This document shows positions 7,541 through 13,494 of a DNA stretch of 13,494 nt, piece after piece. Positions within the stretch are counted from its first letter, which is position 1, and each line of letters begins with the position of its first letter. The notes below the pieces were generated by a model. The model did no database searches, was not told where the DNA came from, and was given only the letters and a program-made list of their open reading frames with translations. Source of the stretch: Alphaproteobacteria bacterium (GTDB lineage Bacteria > Pseudomonadota > Alphaproteobacteria > Kiloniellales > J153); NCBI GenBank assembly GCA_003693905.1, contig RFLL01000386.1, positions 1-13,494 on the forward strand. Direction: 5' to 3'. The translations under genes were made by a program, and so were the position numbers.

Positions 7541-8074
7541 TCAGCGCGTCCCTACCGTGCTCTTTCCAATCTCGTCCTCGATGTCGCCGTGTTCCAGCGA
7601 CATGCCCTTCACCGTCGCACGCCAGTAGGCAGGCAGGCTCAGCAGTTCGCAGATGATGAACAGCACGGCACCGATCGGAATCACCGACTGGGTCAGCTGC
7701 ACCGGCACCCATGTCAATGACACCAGGCGCATCCCTTCCAGCACGTTGAGCACCTCCAGACCGGCCCAGGCCATGATCGCAAAGAACCCGATCACGATGA
7801 TCTCGGCCACCATGATCGCCGCTCTGCGCGCCCCTCGCGGAAGCGACAGAAGCACGGTGTCGAACCCGATATGCCGACGCTTCAGCGCCGCCAGCGCGGC
7901 GCCGTAGTAGGTGATCCAGGACAGCAATATCGCCGCAATCTCGTCATACCACGACAGCGAATTGCCGCTCATGCGGTAAAGAACGCCGACGATCACCACC
8001 AGGGTCAGGACGATCATCAGCACGATGGTGACCCATTCGAGGATTCTTCCCAAGATGCGGCTCGCCGCGATCAT
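7541..8074 (-). CDS. dctQ: TRAP transporter small permease subunit, DctQ family
   Basis: This is a 177-residue membrane protein with four hydrophobic segments (about residues 12-33, 46-64, 87-108 and 126-148), the expected DctQ topology and size. The conserved stretch WYDEIAAILLSWITYYGAAL (42-61) followed by RRHIGFD (66-72), and the late WVPVQLTQSVIPIGAVLF, fit the family. It binds DctM to form the membrane part of the importer. I chose the ATG at 8074 because AAGGGGG sits upstream at proper spacing (GAAGGGGGCAAGGGCATG) and because the 23 codons of open frame further upstream lack family character. It is separated from dctP by 116 bases containing a strong hairpin, but directly abuts dctM. 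Confidence 0.93.
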   Translation of the reverse strand: MIAASRILGRILEWVTIVLMIVLTLVVIVGVLYRMSGNSLSWYDEIAAILLSWITYYGAALAALKRRHIGFDTVLLSLPRGARRAAIMVAEIIVIGFFAIMAWAGLEVLNVLEGMRLVSLTWVPVQLTQSVIPIGAVLFIICELLSLPAYWRATVKGMSLEHGDIEDEIGKSTVGTR

Positions 8075-8151
8075 GCCCTTGCCCCCTTCGCATCGCGCTT
8101 CGCTGTCAAACTGGCGCACCCCGGGACGTGACGCCTCCCGCACCCGGGCGG

Positions 8152-8179
8152 AGCCGGAAGGGAAAATCCCCCTCCGGCT
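8152..8179 (-). promoter_or_regulatory. GC-rich hairpin between dctP and dctQ
   Basis: This is an inverted repeat with a 7-base outer stem (AGCCGGA with TCCGGCT), one mismatch and three more G-C pairs around a short A/T loop. It begins about 12 bases after the dctP stop. No T-run follows on the minus strand, so it is not a standard intrinsic terminator. It fits a 3' mRNA-stabilising or partial-attenuation element that would let the binding protein be made in excess of the permease, a pattern common in solute-binding-protein operons; that role is inferred. Confidence 0.6.
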
Positions 8180-8190
8180 GCCACCTGGTC

Positions 8191-9171
8191 TCAGGAGCCG
8201 TCGGCGAGGCTCAGCACCTTGTCGATCATCGCCTGCCCACCTTTGACGGAAGCGGCGAATTCCTCGTAGATCGGCTTCGAGGCGGCAATAAAGGCGGCCT
8301 TGTCGGCCTCGTTTACGATGACGCCGGCATTCTTGATGACGTCGAGCAACTCGACCTCCAGCTTCGCGGCAAGGTCATAGACGAAGTCCTGCGTTTCCGC
8401 GCCGCAGGCTTCGAGCCCTGCCTGCACATCGGCCGGCAGCCGCGAGAAATGCTTGTCCGAGACCAGCACGTAGGCGGGCGTATAGACGTGCCCGGTGATC
8501 GACAGATATTTCTGTACTTCATAGAGCTTGGCCGAGGTGATCTGCGCGTACGGGTTCTCCTGGCCGTCGATGACACCGGTCTTGAGCGCGGTAAAGACCT
8601 CCGAAAATGCCATCGGGGTCGGATTGGCGCCGTAAAGCTTGAACATCTTCACGCGCCAGGCCCCCTTGGGCGTGCGCAGCTTGATGCCCTTCAGGTCCGC
8701 AGGCACGTAGATCGGACGGATATTGTTGGTGATATGGCGGAAACCATTCTCGAACAGACCGATAATGCGATAGCCCTTCGCCTTCACCGCGGCCTGGAAC
8801 AGGTCCATCATCTCGGCCTGGACCCGGCGCATATGGTCGCGACTCTTGATGATGTAGGGCATTTCGAAAATGCCGAATTCATCGGCAACCGAGGACATCA
8901 CCGAAGACGGCAGCGCGAAATCGACCTGGCCGAGCTTCAGCTTCTGCAGGAGTTCCTGATCCTTGCCGAGCTGCGATGAACCGAAGGTCTCCACCTTGAC
9001 CTTACCGGCCAGCTTCTTGTTGGCGCAGGCGGCGAATTGATTGACGCTGGCCTCGAAAAGCGACCCCGGTTTGCCGACATGGCCGAATTTCAATGTCTTC
9101 TCCGCGGCCAGCGCCGGAGCTGACAAAATCAGGGCGACTGCGGCCCCGATGAGGAGCTTGGACGGTTTCAT
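8191..9171 (-). CDS. dctP: TRAP transporter solute-binding protein, DctP family
   Basis: This is a 326-residue periplasmic receptor that captures the substrate and delivers it to DctQM. A clear Sec signal peptide covers residues 1-22 (basic MKPSK, hydrophobic core, SAPALA then AEKT). The mature start TLKFGHVGKPGS and FGSSQLGKDQELLQKLKLGQ (63-82) are typical DctP motifs. LKGIKLRTP contains Arg166, the position of the invariant Arg that clamps the substrate carboxylate in this family. TALKTGVIDGQENP (194-207) is the second hallmark. The start is supported by GGGAGGA about six bases upstream of the ATG. The presence of Arg166 argues for an organic-acid substrate; which acid cannot be read. It is second in the operon after the aminotransferase, with a 94-base gap. 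Confidence 0.94.
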   Translation of the reverse strand: MKPSKLLIGAAVALILSAPALAAEKTLKFGHVGKPGSLFEASVNQFAACANKKLAGKVKVETFGSSQLGKDQELLQKLKLGQVDFALPSSVMSSVADEFGIFEMPYIIKSRDHMRRVQAEMMDLFQAAVKAKGYRIIGLFENGFRHITNNIRPIYVPADLKGIKLRTPKGAWRVKMFKLYGANPTPMAFSEVFTALKTGVIDGQENPYAQITSAKLYEVQKYLSITGHVYTPAYVLVSDKHFSRLPADVQAGLEACGAETQDFVYDLAAKLEVELLDVIKNAGVIVNEADKAAFIAASKPIYEEFAASVKGGQAMIDKVLSLADGS

Positions 9172-9212
9172 GGCTGTTCCTCCCTTTCAGGTTCTTCTGC
9201 TGTAGTTCCTTT

Positions 9213-9260
9213 GCGCAACGGTCGTCTTGCGCGACCTTCATCGCTCCGGCATCAGCCGGA
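9213..9260 (-). promoter_or_regulatory. Two hairpins between aminotransferase gene and dctP
   Basis: TCCGGC/GCCGGA (9245-9250 with 9255-9260, 4-base loop) lies about five bases after the aminotransferase stop. GCGCAA/TTGCGC (9213-9218 with 9227-9232, 8-base loop) follows it. Neither is followed by a T-run. They may be RNA-processing or attenuation signals separating expression of the enzyme from that of the transporter. I see no clear separate dctP promoter in the gap. Confidence 0.45.
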
Positions 9261-9265
9261 CCTGC

Positions 9266-10456
9266 CTATCGTGCCACGACACTCGCGGCGGGTTCGTTGT
9301 CCATCAAATAGCGCATCGCGGCTTCGACGCCGCCGGGCGTGAATGGAACGCCCGACTTGGCCAGCCCCATTTCGACACCCGACAACGTTGCCATCAGCGT
9401 CAGGTCGTTGAAGTCGCCTAGGTGACCGATCCGGAACACCCGATCCGCAACCTTGGACAGGCCATTGCCGAGCGACAGGTTGTAATGTCGCAATGTCGTG
9501 GCGCGGAACGCGTCTGCGCTCACTCCCTCAGGCATCAGGACCGCTGTCAGCACACCGCTTTCCTGGCCCTGCTGACGACACAGCACCTCCAGTCCCCAGG
9601 CGCGCACCGCCGCACGGGTCGCAGCGCCGTGACGGGCATGGCGGGCAAAGACGTTTTCAAGTCCCTCCTCGTGCAGCATGTCGATGGCCACGTTGAGCCC
9701 GAACAGCATGTTGGTCGCCGGCGTATAGGGGAAATAGCCCTTTTCGTTGGGCTCCTTCATCGCCGCCCAGTCCCAGTAAGAGCGCGGCAATGCGGCGGTT
9801 CTGGCCGCCTCCAGTGCCTTTTCGCTGATGGCATTGAAGGACAGTCCGGGCGGCAACATCAGCCCCTTCTGCGAACCGCTGATGCTGACATCCACGCCCC
9901 ATTCGTCGTGACGGTAATCAATCGAGGCGAGACCCGATATGGTATCGACCATCAGCAACGCCGGGTGCCCGACGGCGTCGATCGCCTTGCGGATCTCTGG
10001 TACCGGAGTAACCGATCCGGTGGACGTCTCATTGTGGACGACGCAAACCGCCTTGATCTCGTGGCCGCGGTCCTGGCGCAGGCGCGTCTCGATCCGGTCG
10101 GGATCGGCGCCCCCTCGCCAGTCACCGGGGATCAGTTCCGGGCGCAGGCCAAGCCGCCCGGCAAGCTTGCACCAGAGCGAAGCAAAATGGCCGGTCTCGT
10201 ACATCAACACCCGGTCGCCGGGGGACAGGGTATTGACCAGTGCCGCCTCCCACGCACCGGTTCCCGAGGAAGGATAGATCACCACCCGGCCGGTCGTGCG
10301 GAAGATCGAGCGCATCCCTTCCAGCGCCTTCAGCCCGACAGCGGCAAAATCGGGGCCGCGGTGATCGATCACCGGCATGTCGATGGCCCGCATGATACGC
10401 TCGGGCACGGTGCTCGGCCCCGGAATCTGCAGGAAATGCCGCCCTGCCATGCGCAT
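9266..10456 (-). CDS. Class V PLP-dependent aminotransferase, serine/alanine-glyoxylate type
   Basis: This is a 396-residue fold-type I PLP enzyme predicted to aminate glyoxylate to glycine using Ser, Ala or a related donor. The N-terminal FLQIPGPSTVPERI and IDHRGPDF are typical of the alanine/serine-glyoxylate family. YPSSGTGAWEAAL (61-73) is the PLP-phosphate loop, HNETSTG (141-147) and Asp171 in MVDTISGLASID contact the cofactor, Lys197 in SGSQKGLMLPPG is the Schiff-base lysine, and Arg342 in RVFRIGHLGDF is the expected carboxylate-binding residue. All key residues are intact. The ATG at 10456 is chosen because GGAGGG lies about five bases upstream; an ATG two codons later is the alternative, and the longer open frame upstream is promoter DNA. 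It is the first gene of the operon and divergent from a 2-hydroxyacid dehydrogenase, which fits a glyoxylate-producing pathway. Aspartate-glyoxylate aminotransferase (BhcA) belongs to the same family and cannot be fully excluded, but no other Bhc gene is seen. Confidence 0.88.
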   Translation of the reverse strand: MRMAGRHFLQIPGPSTVPERIMRAIDMPVIDHRGPDFAAVGLKALEGMRSIFRTTGRVVIYPSSGTGAWEAALVNTLSPGDRVLMYETGHFASLWCKLAGRLGLRPELIPGDWRGGADPDRIETRLRQDRGHEIKAVCVVHNETSTGSVTPVPEIRKAIDAVGHPALLMVDTISGLASIDYRHDEWGVDVSISGSQKGLMLPPGLSFNAISEKALEAARTAALPRSYWDWAAMKEPNEKGYFPYTPATNMLFGLNVAIDMLHEEGLENVFARHARHGAATRAAVRAWGLEVLCRQQGQESGVLTAVLMPEGVSADAFRATTLRHYNLSLGNGLSKVADRVFRIGHLGDFNDLTLMATLSGVEMGLAKSGVPFTPGGVEAAMRYLMDNEPAASVVAR

Positions 10457-10489
10457 GTCACCCTCCGGTCGTCCGGCACGCGATGGTGC

Positions 10490-10518
10490 TTGCCACGGGG
10501 CCGGTTCGAATTTATGAA
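10490..10518 (+). promoter_or_regulatory. Candidate sigma-70 promoter for the FAD/Fe-S dehydrogenase
   Basis: TTGCCA (10490-10495), a 17-base spacer and TATGAA (10513-10518) form a reasonable -35/-10 pair on the plus strand, about 40 bases before the dehydrogenase start. The TATGAA is part of a direct repeat (TATGAAT twice, 10513-10526). The prediction is from consensus similarity only. Confidence 0.35.
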
Positions 10519-10537
10519 TTATGAATAATGTATACAA
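10509..10537 (-). promoter_or_regulatory. Candidate sigma-70 promoter for the aminotransferase-TRAP operon
   Basis: On the minus strand, TTGTAT (10537-10532), a 17-base spacer and TAAATT (10514-10509) sit about 55 bases upstream of the aminotransferase ATG. The -10 match is weak, but this is the only AT-rich island between the two divergent genes. Confidence 0.3.
10529..10536. promoter_or_regulatory. TGTATACA palindrome, candidate GntR-family operator
   Basis: This is a perfect 8-base palindrome with the GT...AC core known for GntR/FCD-family operators, which often control TRAP and organic-acid genes. It overlaps the candidate -35 of the leftward operon and falls near the expected start site of the rightward gene, so one repressor could control both. 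No regulator gene is in the window. Confidence 0.45.
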
Positions 10538-10555
10538 AATCGCGCGGGGCGTGGC

Positions 10556-13494
10556 ATGTCAATGGCAAATCACGGGCTGACGGGGGGCTCTTCCGAGACG
10601 GGGGGTGCCTCTGAGACGGGAGGGGTCTCCGAACTGGCGCGAAAACTGCGCGCTGCGGTCGAGGGCGAGGTCATGTTCGACCGTTTCAGCCGCGGGCGCT
10701 ATGCCGTCGATGCCTCGATCTACCAGATCATGCCGATCGGCGTGGTCGTACCGCGAACGATCGACGACGTGATCGCGACCATGGATGTCGCGCGCGACGC
10801 GGGAGTGCCGATCCTGCCGCGCGGTGGCGGCACGTCGCAATGCGGGCAGACGGTGAATGACGCCATCGTCCTCGATCTGTCGCGTCACCTGAACCGGATC
10901 GTCGAGATCGACGTCGAGGCGGCTACCGCGGTGGTCGAGCCCGGTCTGGTGCTGGACACGTTGAACGCGGCACTCGAACCGTACGGTCTGTGGTATCCGG
11001 TCGATGTTTCGACGTCTTCCCGTGCAACACTGGGCGGGATGACGGCGAACAACTCCTGTGGTGCCCGGTCGATCCGTTATGGAACCTCGCGCGACAATGT
11101 GCTGGCGATAGACGCCATTCTCGCCGACGGAACCCGGGCCCGCTTCGACGAGATCGACCCGGCCGCGTTCTGCGCTGCCAATGCCCCGGCCTCCGGCAAC
11201 CCGCTGGCGAAGCTGATCCGCGACCTGCTCGATCTCGGCGCGCGCGAGGCCGATGAAATCCGGGCACGGTTTCCGCAAGTGCCGCGCCGTGTGGGCGGCT
11301 ACAACATTGATGCGCTGATCCCTGATGGACCCGTCAACCTTGCCCATCTGCTGGTCGGATCCGAGGGCACATTGGCGTTTTCCGAACGAATCACGCTGAA
11401 GCTCGCTCCCCTGCCCACGCACAAAGTTCTTGGCGTCTGCCACTTCCCCGATTTCCAGGCCGCGATGGAGGCAACCCAGCACCTAGTTACTTTGGAGCCG
11501 ACGGCGGTGGAGCTGTTCGATCGCAAGATGCTCGATCTTTCCCGCGCCATCACGATGTTCCGCCCCCTCGTCAAGCGCTTCGTGCGTGGTGAGCCGGAGG
11601 CGCTGCTCGTGGTCGAGTTTGCGGAACCCGACCGGAAGGAGAACCTGCGCCGGCTCAAGGCGCTGGGTGACATGATGGCCGAACTCGGCTTTTGCTGGGA
11701 TGATCCGGGCAAGCGCCCGGGCGGTGTGGTGGAGGCAATCGACCCCGGCCTGCAGAAGGACATCATCGAGGTGCGCAAGCAGGGCCTCAACATCATGATG
11801 TCGATGAAATCGACCGGCAAGCCGGTCAGCTTCATCGAAGACTGCTGCGTCGCCCTGCCCGATCTCGCCGCCTATACCGACCGGCTTTCCCAGATATTCC
11901 GCAAATACGACGTGGACGCCACCTTCTACGCCCATGCCTCGGTCGGAACGTTGCACGTCCGCCCGGTCCTGAACCTGAAGCAGGACGCCGAGGTGAAAAA
12001 ACTCCGCGCCATCGCCGAGGAGACGTTCGCCATCGTGCGCGAGTACAAGGGTTCCCATTCCGGCGAACACGGCGACGGCATCGTCCGATCGGAGTTCCAC
12101 ACCCCGATGTTCGGGGAGCGGATCGTCGCCGCCTTCGAGGCCGTGAAGGCGCGGATGGACCCCGGGGGACTGTTCAACCCCGGCCGTATCGTCCACGCCC
12201 CAAAAATGGACGATCGCAGGCTGTTCCGCTATCGCCCCGACTATTGCGTGCCGGAGATGGACACGGTCTTCGACTGGCCCGGCCATATCGGTGCCGGACG
12301 CGGTTTTCAGGGCGCCGTGGAAATGTGCAACAACAACGGCGCCTGTCGCAAACTGAGTGACGGCGTCATGTGCCCGTCCTGGCGCGTCACCCGCAACGAG
12401 CGCGACCTGGTACGCGGGCGTGCCAACACGCTGCGGTTGGCGATATCCGGCCAGTTGGGAGCGGACGCCATGATTTCGGACGCGATGGCCGAAACGATGG
12501 CGCTCTGTGTTTCATGCAAGGGCTGTCGGCGCGAGTGCCCCACCGGCGTCGACATGGCGAAGATGAAGATCGAGGTGCTGGCCGCGCGGGTACGACACCG
12601 CGGCATCACGTTGCGCGACCGGCTGGTGGCCTATCTGCCGCGCTATGCGCCTTATGCGCGGGCTCTTGCACCGCTCCTGAACCTGCGCGACCGGCTGCCG
12701 GGGCTGCCTTGGCTGAGTGAACGGCTTCTCGGCTTCAGCGCCTCTCGGCCGCTGCCAAAATGGCGCTTCGACATCTATCACCCGGCCGCGGTCGATCCCG
12801 ACCCCGACGTGATTCTGTTCGCCGACACCTTCAACCGCTATCACGAACCCGAGAATCTGCACGCGGCCGAGCATGTACTGCGCCGCGCCGGCCTGCGCGT
12901 CGGCCATGCCGGGACGGCCGGAGGGCGCCCCATCTGCTGCGGTCGGACCTTCCTTGCGGTCGGACTGGCCGAGGAGGCCAGAGCCGAACTGCGCCGCGCC
13001 ATCGGTGCGATCGCGCCGGCGCTGGCGCGCGGCGCCCATGTCGTGGGACTGGAGCCTTCCTGTCTGCTGACCTTCCGCGACGAGGCTCCGGCGCTGCTGG
13101 GCGACGAATGGACGCCGGAGATGGGCGCGCGAGTCATGCTGTTCGAGGAATACCTCGCGATGAAGCTGGACCAGGGATTGCGGCTGCCACTCGGCCCGCT
13201 GGCGACAAGGACCGCTCTCGTCCACGGCCACTGCCACCAGAAGGCGTTCAATCTTTTCGGCCCGCTCCAGCACGTGCTGCAACTGATCCCCGAACTGAAG
13301 GTGGAAGCGATCCCCTCTTCCTGCTGCGGCATGGCGGGGGCGTTTGGCTATCAGGCTGAAACCGCGGAGATTTCGCGACGCATGGGCGAGCTGGGCCTGT
13401 TGCCCCGGGTGCGTAGCGCCACCGCCGAGACCATCATCGTCGCCGACGGTGTTTCATGCCGCCACCAGATCGCCGATGGGACGGGACGTGAAGC
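10556..13494 (+). CDS. Fused FAD-linked oxidase / Fe-S 2-hydroxyacid dehydrogenase (YdiJ / D-lactate dehydrogenase type), open at right edge
   Basis: 979 codons are present with no stop. The family ends shortly after the last motif seen, so probably only a few tens of residues are missing. The reaction expected is oxidation of a D-2-hydroxyacid (lactate, glycolate, 2-hydroxyglutarate or similar), passing electrons to the respiratory chain at the inner membrane. Residues 55-285 form the FAD-binding domain (PRGGGTSQCGQTV at 88-100; LGGMTANNSCGARSIRYG at 159-176). Residues 290-545 form the oxidase C-terminal domain with AHASVGTLHVRP (459-470) and GEHGDGIVRSEF (503-514), likely metal and substrate ligands. 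Then come the Fe-S motifs: C591, C597 and C606, and a CxxCxxCxxxCP cluster at C651, C654, C657 and C661. Two CCG-type (GlcF-like) domains follow, with Cys pairs at 794-795 and 923-924 plus C836, C893 and C968. It is thus GlcD and GlcF in one chain. The N-terminus carries a tandem-repeat GGSSET segment. The start is ATG 10556 or 10562; the ribosome site is weak. Confidence 0.88.
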   Translation, partial: MSMANHGLTGGSSETGGASETGGVSELARKLRAAVEGEVMFDRFSRGRYAVDASIYQIMPIGVVVPRTIDDVIATMDVARDAGVPILPRGGGTSQCGQTVNDAIVLDLSRHLNRIVEIDVEAATAVVEPGLVLDTLNAALEPYGLWYPVDVSTSSRATLGGMTANNSCGARSIRYGTSRDNVLAIDAILADGTRARFDEIDPAAFCAANAPASGNPLAKLIRDLLDLGAREADEIRARFPQVPRRVGGYNIDALIPDGPVNLAHLLVGSEGTLAFSERITLKLAPLPTHKVLGVCHFPDFQAAMEATQHLVTLEPTAVELFDRKMLDLSRAITMFRPLVKRFVRGEPEALLVVEFAEPDRKENLRRLKALGDMMAELGFCWDDPGKRPGGVVEAIDPGLQKDIIEVRKQGLNIMMSMKSTGKPVSFIEDCCVALPDLAAYTDRLSQIFRKYDVDATFYAHASVGTLHVRPVLNLKQDAEVKKLRAIAEETFAIVREYKGSHSGEHGDGIVRSEFHTPMFGERIVAAFEAVKARMDPGGLFNPGRIVHAPKMDDRRLFRYRPDYCVPEMDTVFDWPGHIGAGRGFQGAVEMCNNNGACRKLSDGVMCPSWRVTRNERDLVRGRANTLRLAISGQLGADAMISDAMAETMALCVSCKGCRRECPTGVDMAKMKIEVLAARVRHRGITLRDRLVAYLPRYAPYARALAPLLNLRDRLPGLPWLSERLLGFSASRPLPKWRFDIYHPAAVDPDPDVILFADTFNRYHEPENLHAAEHVLRRAGLRVGHAGTAGGRPICCGRTFLAVGLAEEARAELRRAIGAIAPALARGAHVVGLEPSCLLTFRDEAPALLGDEWTPEMGARVMLFEEYLAMKLDQGLRLPLGPLATRTALVHGHCHQKAFNLFGPLQHVLQLIPELKVEAIPSSCCGMAGAFGYQAETAEISRRMGELGLLPRVRSATAETIIVADGVSCRHQIADGTGRE
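10582..10635 (+). repeat. 18-base tandem repeat, three copies, at the dehydrogenase N-terminus
   Basis: Units begin at 10582, 10600 and 10618. The first two both start GGGGGG and end GAGAC; the third is more diverged. In frame they encode GGSSET, GGASET and GGVSEL, residues 10 to 27. The length is a multiple of three, so copy number could change without breaking the frame. The segment precedes the conserved FAD domain. Confidence 0.65.

Noticed and set aside
10582..10625. G-quadruplex formed by the four G-runs at the dehydrogenase start.
   Set aside because: Two of the loops are 12 bases long, longer than usual for a stable quadruplex, so I report only the tandem repeat.
11475..11500. TAG within CACCTAGTTACTTTG, suspected as a frame break in the dehydrogenase gene.
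   Set aside because: In the coding frame it reads CAC CTA GTT ACT TTG, and the protein continues without interruption.

Overview
This is a GC-rich window that is almost entirely protein-coding. It has the style of a Proteobacterium. An alphaproteobacterium is my best guess, from the codon use, the TRAP transporter set and the look of the aminotransferase and flavoprotein; no RNA marker is present to confirm it. I see no rRNA, tRNA, insertion sequence or CRISPR array.

Left block (1 to about 3987): two genes of the PEP-CTERM/exosortase system are transcribed divergently from a roughly 550-base intergenic region. On the minus strand is the N-terminal membrane half of a PrsK-type sensor histidine kinase, cut by the left edge. 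On the plus strand is the complete PEP-CTERM-system TPR-repeat lipoprotein PrsT. The intergenic region holds an AT-rich core, two copies of the palindromic 11-mer TTCCGATCGGA and a very GC-rich, structure-prone leader ahead of prsT. An exosortase and exopolysaccharide locus probably lies to the left of the window.

Right block (about 4044 to 13494): a carboxylic-acid uptake and catabolism module. Six minus-strand genes read, in transcription order: class V glyoxylate aminotransferase, TRAP solute-binding protein (dctP), TRAP small subunit (dctQ), TRAP large subunit (dctM), crotonase-fold enzyme, CaiB/BaiF CoA-transferase. The last four are packed with gaps of 2, 51 and 1 bases. The two upstream gaps (94 and 116 bases) hold GC-rich hairpins. 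Divergent from the aminotransferase is a large fused FAD/Fe-S 2-hydroxyacid dehydrogenase (GlcD plus GlcF-like, YdiJ/D-lactate dehydrogenase type), open at the right edge with only a short C-terminus missing. The shared promoter contains a perfect TGTATACA palindrome, a plausible GntR-family operator, placed where it could control both directions.

Taken together, the right block looks like a pathway that imports an organic acid by TRAP, oxidises a 2-hydroxyacid at the membrane, activates an acid as its CoA thioester, processes it with a crotonase, and disposes of glyoxylate by transamination. The substrate cannot be read from the sequence. The crotonase lacks both classical catalytic glutamates, so its reaction may not be a standard hydration. 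The CoA-transferase ends in, and the dehydrogenase begins with, a short tandem-repeat low-complexity segment.
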